Shown piece after piece: positions 58,807 to 64,000 of a stretch of 64,000 nucleotides of DNA; positions within the stretch are counted from its first letter, which is position 1, and the number at the start of each line of letters is the position of its first letter. Under the pieces are notes generated by a model. That model made no database searches and had not been told where the DNA came from. It was given only the letters and a program-made list of their open reading frames with translations. The stretch spans positions 62,001-126,000 of the forward strand of contig JAIXMR010000071.1 in the NCBI GenBank assembly GCA_025677835.1. Reading direction: 5' to 3'. A program made the position numbers and the translations under genes. The DNA is from Sporodiniella umbellata (Eukaryota; Mucoromycota; Mucoromycetes; Mucorales; Rhizopodaceae).

Positions 58807-59963
58807 TTAGATAAACCCAATCACTTGGCCATAAGCATTTGATGTTGCGTTTAAACTCCAGTTTGCGTTGTAGACACCTTCAACCAGTGTACTCATCGCC
58901 TCCTCTTGTTGCTTCTCTTTCCAAAAAGCAACTTGAGAAATAACGTGACCTTTGATTATTTTGGTGTAAAACCAAGTAAAAATTGCCATCAAAAAAGCTG
59001 TCAGACTAAAAATAATATAGCCGTAGATTTGTGCTTTGGTCAAACTTGAGCTGGTCAAAATAACTATAATCTTAACAGCGCAAGAAGCTATGAGAAATAT
59101 TCCCCAAACAAAAGTCATGTATCTCATATCTCTTCGAAACTTTGCCATGTTGGTATAAAGAAAACCCAGTTTTTTTCTACCTGACACGCTATTGTCTGTC
59201 ATCCTATATATGTCCTGATGTCTTAGAGCAGTATCGTCCTCTGTTCGAGGCATCACTTGATTTGCCAATTGAAATACAAGCGGTTTTAGCTCAAACGTGC
59301 CAATTTTGATAGGAATAACGCTTAGTATACAAAACAAACCCAAAATGAAAGGAATTATAGATTCACAGACAGCAGAAACGGTAGAACTAGGCTGTATAAT
59401 AGACTAACAAAAAAGAAAATAATAATAGAGGATTAGACTTTTTTTGCTTTTGGTTTTACTGTTGTCAATTACTAGTATGCCAGAAATAAAAAAGCTAAAA
59501 CCAGCTATACAGCCTAAAAGGTCAAGTGTTCTATCTCTAAACATTCGGCTAAAATCAAGCTCAAATTACTAAACCTACACATTTGACTTTGCTTCAATTC
59601 ATACGTAAGAACGACAACTAACGGCGGGGCTGATGCTGTAATCATGGCAGCTACCTGTCCAATATGCGACTGTAATACGTTATATATCAATATAGGCAAC
59701 CCAATACTCCATAAAACGGCCAAAAAAAAGTTTAGAACTGGGCGTCCGTTCATGAAATTAAAGCTGAATATATCCTGAAGAGTCTCCAGGTCCATGGGTT
59801 GATCTTCGTTTTGCTTCTTGAGCCCGTATTTATGTTCAGTCTTTCTTGGCAAATTTTTATCGGTCGGCATGCTCGATGAGCTTTCGACATTCTCCTTTAA
59901 TAAAAACCAAACTGGTTCTCTTTTAGTGTTACTTTTTTTATCTTTAAGAGAAATTTTCATCAT
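58807..59963 (-). CDS. Polytopic membrane protein, VC0807/DUF3159-like
   Basis: Three exons, 59963-59605, 59548-59473 and 59403-58807, close in phase and give 343 residues. An 85-residue charged, hydrophilic start is followed by hydrophobic segments: NFFLAVLWSIGLPILIYNVL, AAMITASAPPLVVVLT, LLGCIAGFSFFISGIL, IPFILGLFCILSVIPI, then after a loop MTFVWGIFLIASCAVKIIVI and IIFSLTAFLMAIFTWFY. The segment PPLVVVLTRMFRDRTLDLLG resembles the PP-x2-x6-R-x4-D pattern of bacterial VC0807-type proteins of unknown function, with cytosolic R-x-RDMRYMT before the fifth segment. The resemblance is from memory and should be treated as tentative. The ATG may be 59963 or 59960. Confidence 0.72.
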
Positions 59964-59995
59964 TAGAAGTTCTGTACAAGCTTAAATGGTAGAAA

Positions 59996-60027
<32 letters not shown>

Positions 60028-60216
60028 CATCAATTCAACTAAACAATCAGATATCCTGATAACTGAGAATAAATAGGGTAAACAATGACCAACGGTACTT
60101 CTCTACACTGATTGAAAAAAAAAAAATAAAGAAGAAACCAAAGGCTTACAAACTAGGTTCTGTCGCCAATCCTGACTGCGCATTATAAAACAGACGGCTT
60201 GCTTTTATTTAACAGT

Positions 60217-62047
60217 TTAATTGCTTATAGAATTCACCTTTTCGTTTTTCTCTTGGCTGTGTATTGTGCTTGCCTATTTATAAACAAGAGTTAGCATTTG
60301 GAGGAAAAAAAAAAAAAAAAAAAAGGCTCTTACAACTGTCCAAGCCTGTAGAATATTGTCATCCCCACAACTCCCCAGCATCCAGGGTTCTGCAGGATTC
60401 CAGCAAAGATCTGAGATCCTGTTAGTATGCCCACCATGCACAAACTGAAAAAAGAAAACAGCGTTAGATGTACATTGACTAGAAAATCTATAGCTTACTA
60501 AAAGCTCTGGTGGCCCCCCTTCAGCTTCTTTTGGGCTTTGCTCCTGTCCAATTCTGGCTAAATCCCAAATGAATGCACGTCGGTCATTACTAGCAGTGGC
60601 TAGAATCGCCTCTTCATGAGGTGACCAAGATAATTGTATAACTTCTTCTTGGTGCCCCTTTAGCACATGTAACTTTTGATTGAGATTACGTAAATCCCAT
60701 ATCGCAGCTGTCTACATTTTGCGGGTTTCTTTTATTAAAAAAAAAAACATGTACAGCAGTAACGATAATGAATAGGCTTACCTTGTCGGATGAGCCGGTT
60801 GCTAAAATCCACTCGTTTCCAGGACTAAATTCAACACAGTTGGCTTCTAAGCTGTGTGCTTGGACATGATTGATAGGCTTGTAAGACTCGTTTCGAGTAT
60901 CCCAGCTATTGAGAGGTGTTAGAAATCCCAACCGTTTTCTTCAGCTTATTTTTACATCATCAGTTGCCCATCATCGCTGACAGATGAAAATATTGAGTCG
61001 TGTTTCATGTTCCATCCTACATCCTACATCCAACAAGTAAGCAAACAAAATAGCCATTAAAAGGAACTGGAGCAAATAACCTACCGATACGCTTGCTTTA
61101 TGCGCTTTATATGTTTGAAGAGGTGAAAGAACCCGGTTTTCTTTAGAAGCTGCTGTGATGTCCCTGAACAGCTTTTAGCGAGGCTAATCTCAACCTATTT
61201 ATCCTTACCAGTGAGCAATGATACCGTCATACCCAGCACTAATTAAATGTGTCGATCGTGACCGGTGTGGATTCCAAGCTAAACCATATCTATCTCATTG
61301 AACTGTAAACTGACTGGTAACATAAACCAACCTTACCCTTCTTGGCTGTGTCCTACCAATCTCAGATCTGGATTGAAAGTTTCGTCATTTGGAAAAGATG
61401 CATGCATTGTTCTATCAAAGACGTAAACTTCTCCTGATCGAGACTTTGTTGCAATCACATTCGGGTTTTCGAATTGGTAACGAGCTCGATTGACTTCGCC
61501 TTCATGTACAATTTTCTGTGTAATTTGAATTTCGGCAATGTTGTATGCTCCATAGCCACCGATTTCTGATCCCAAGAAGTTCCAAAAATAAAAAACTCTC
61601 TAATCAGTATATTTATACTTGTATATAAAAAAAAAAAAAAAAAAGAAGAGAGAGTAGTTGATCAACAAGGCTTACCATTGCTATTTTCTTCATATTTTCG
61701 AAGATCGATGTCTTGATTGTCTTTAGGTAATTGTACGGATGCAATCATCAAATAGTTGGGTTCCTCATCATTTGTATATGTACCCAGTAGTAGTCTCTGA
61801 GTCTTGTAGTTTTTGTCTGGCCGATTTTCGACATCTGGAAACCATTGGCAAGTTAAGCTTGGCCATTCAAGAGACTGTGTGATGACAAGATCGTAAAGAA
61901 AACGCGCATTTTTCTTCCATAGCCGATATTCTTCCTGTGCTTGCTTTTCTAACTCGGTGTTGCTGTATTCTAAGAAATTGCAAATAGAATTAGAAAAAAT
62001 AACGAATAACAACTAGTATAGAGTGTTCAATTAGTACCGTAGTCCAT
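60217..62047 (-). CDS. RBBP4: Histone-binding WD40 protein, RBBP4/MSI1/HAT2 family
   Basis: Ten exons, 62047-62038, 61969-61676, 61565-61337, 61289-61209, 61163-61085, 61023-60956, 60905-60782, 60711-60499, 60444-60334 and 60273-60217, close in phase and give 421 residues (human RBBP4 425). The N-terminal helix EEYRLWKKNARFLYDLVITQ binds histone H4. Seven WD repeats follow, with LEWPSLTCQWFPD, HEGEVNRARYQF, GHSQEGYGLAWNPH, SVSDDGQLMIWDTR, ATGSSDKTAAIWDLRNL, ATASNDRRAFIWDLARIG and HTNRISDLCWNPAEPWM. The PP loop EQSPKEAEGGPPELLFVHGGH is complete in type. Members serve in CAF-1, HAT1, NuRD and PRC2; which complex applies cannot be told. The first exon is ten bases (MDY). Confidence 0.95.
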
Positions 62048-64000
62048 GTCTATTGTATTCACCAGAAAAGAAAACAAATCGATGGTCAAAAAAAATCAGG
62101 TTTTAGCGTGTCACAATACACAAAAGGTTCACAATCTTAAACTGTCAAACCTTTCAAAAAAAAAAAAAAAACAAGAGCTTGAATTATTTTCTTACGCTAA
62201 CAAATGTTTTGTGCACAGTCTCTGGTTAGACAAAGGACGTGTTATTTTAGTTAGCGAACAAAGGGTGTCGGAGACGCAGTTTGATAAACCACGATCAAAG
62301 TTTGTAGATTCTAGAAAATAAAGAGGAAACCTAGGAACTGAACTTGACTATGCAAATATAGTGTTGTTTTTCAAGTGACTGAGCTACCAAGAAGAAAAAA
62401 AGAGAGGGATGAGGATAAAGACCAGCAGACTTGTTTAGGATATAAAGAGAACAAATAGATTTTGTTTAAACATGACTATCAAATCTAATTGAAGAGTTTG
62501 AAACGAGGGCAGCCTTCGTTTTTGAAGATAAAAACAGATAAAACAAAGGAAAGTATTTGCAGTCAGGTTATTGATTAGCGTATTAGCAAAGAGCGCTTGA
62601 TAGTTCTGTTTTAACATATATCTTAAAACCTGATGTTTTTGCTTTATTTGGGATGTTTTGTGTCTTGCAGCTGATTTTATTTGCGTTCTTTATTGCTAGC
62701 TCATAGTTTTTTAACACCTTTGTATTCTACCTTGTAACGGTTTAAAACTGTATCTGTCACAACTTCAGGATCAAAAAGTACCATATATATATATATATAT
62801 ATTAGACATCTGAATGCAAAACAATAAACGCCTCATCTATAAAGTGACACGCTGTTTTGAAGCAGTTAAAATAAAGAGCAACATTGCGTAGCTAAAGGGT
62901 ACTTTTTGCGTAAACAGATAGAACATAGAAAAACACTATGTTCATTAAACTATAGTGAGAATAGTAAATTTCATCCTTTCGACTAAACAAGAGTGTAATA
63001 AACAATAACACAAAGGGAGTGAGCAAGCGATACACTATCTATTCAACCAGTCACGTGTAGTGACCGAAAAGAGGAACCTTGAAACAATTTTGGGCAATCT
63101 TAAAGGGAAAAGCGAAATGCCACAAATTGTTGACTGAAGAAAAAGTGTCTGATGGAATTGCTAAAATTCTATACAACTTTGCCAGCCATTCTAAACGACA
63201 AATCATCCAATGTTATGATAAAACTCTATCCTAATCGTTTTTGAAGTCAAAAAATACATGTCAATTTTAGACGTTTCTTTTATTTTGAAAGGATAAAATT
63301 TCTAGATATAAAGGGGCAACCATTTTTGGCTTAAAGCCATTAATTTTTTTCAAAGTGACCGGCCTCATTGTACGTGCTTTTGAACTTTAACATAGAGTGC
63401 GATAGTATCAAGAGGTTTGTACACACATATGGCCTTGACTATATACCTCTTACTGCTCTGTTATTAGCCAATAATCCTGTATTTTAGTAGGCTGTAAATT
63501 TTGGCTATAACTTGTACCGACTCATAAAAAACTGAAAAAGGAAATCAGTTTCCTCACCACTTTATTGCTTAGCCCTGTTAAGAAAGACTGAGCTGGCACA
63601 AATTTTAATACGGAAAATCTACTGTATGATTCTTTTTTTTTTTTTTTTAGAAAAAAGGTGTACTTTTTACTTTTCACTATTGATTTTAAAAGAATCCAGC
63701 TCACTTTCTATAATCAAGAAATGCTGCTATTAATAATGTCAATTATTGATGCCTGAGGTTGTTTTGTTCCAAGAGCTATTTAAAGCAACATGAGCTAGTT
63801 GTCAGCTGATCAAAATCTATAAACTGATGAAAAAAACTCCATTTTTTGACCGAAAAAAGTGGAAAGCCTTTTTTATTTCTACAGGAGCCGTTGAAAAGTG
63901 ATTTCGAAAGTTATCAAGAGAGCGAGCGCTTCCTCATTGTCTTTTTGCTTTGCACGAGTCATTTTGTAAAAGTACTCTAGGCGTATACCCTAAATAGCAA
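62048..64000. other. Gene-poor right end of the window
   Basis: The first few hundred bases are the promoter of the RBBP4-like gene. No gene is recognised. Features are an (AT)10 microsatellite at 62783-62802 and a T-run/A-run element at about 63630-63656. The open frame at 62046-62321 has low-complexity Lys content and is not called. Confidence 0.5.
62783..62802. repeat. (AT)10 microsatellite
   Basis: Twenty bases of perfect AT dinucleotide repeat. Confidence 0.9.

Noticed and set aside
62046..62321. 91-codon open frame divergent from the RBBP4-like gene
   Set aside because: It begins in the promoter region, runs through a poly-A tract and shows no family pattern.

Overview
The window is nuclear DNA of an early-diverging filamentous fungus, most likely Mucoromycota (Mucorales-like). 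It is strongly AT-rich and full of long A and T runs. Its genes are split by many short introns of roughly 45-90 bp, with GTAAGT-like donors, CTAA-type branch points and AG acceptors. It combines fungal genes (GAA1, NOT1, MVP1, ASE1, BET3, NOC3) with genes that yeasts lack but animals have (a NELF-C/D homologue, a Rabin8-type Sec2 C-terminus, a Roadblock dynein light chain, 3-methylcrotonyl-CoA carboxylase beta). No bacterial operon, CRISPR array, rRNA or convincing tRNA was seen. Most genes were assembled here by hand from exons whose reading phases close exactly.

Layout. 0-5 kb: a methyltransferase (+), GPI transamidase subunit GAA1 (-) and a ZNHIT3-like zinc-finger protein (-). 5-9.7 kb: a gene-poor stretch with decayed fragments. 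9.7-26.2 kb: a co-directional block of an ArfGAP/UBA protein, NELF-C/D, sorting nexin MVP1, a Sec2/Rabin8 Rab GEF and the CCR4-NOT scaffold NOT1. One weak hypothetical ORF sits in this block on the - strand. 28.8-34.1 kb: three tandem AANAT-like acetyltransferase paralogues in otherwise empty DNA. Copies 2 and 3 share a duplicated upstream block. 35.7-42.4 kb: two divergent pairs, an ankyrin protein (-) with an RnpA-like protein (+), and a CRAL-TRIO protein (-) with NOC3 (+). 42.4-48 kb: a 5.6-kb desert. 48-62 kb: a double BTB/T1 protein, a small zinc-finger protein, TFIIIA, a Roadblock light chain (-), ASE1, MCC beta, BET3 (-), a polytopic membrane protein (-) and an RBBP4-type histone chaperone (-). 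62-64 kb: empty.

The genes do not form one pathway. They are housekeeping genes for transcription and chromatin (NELF-C/D, NOT1, TFIIIA, RBBP4), membrane traffic (ArfGAP, MVP1, Sec2, BET3, CRAL-TRIO), ribosome biogenesis (NOC3, ZNHIT3), cytoskeleton (ASE1, Roadblock) and mitochondrial metabolism (MCC beta). The most notable items are the fungal NELF-C/D, the bacterial-type RNase P protein look-alike, the AANAT-like triplet, and the coding-strand overlap of TFIIIA with the Roadblock gene. The Roadblock gene also carries an apparent one-base frameshift in a homopolymer. I found no clear self-contained new system such as a defence island or a biosynthetic cluster.
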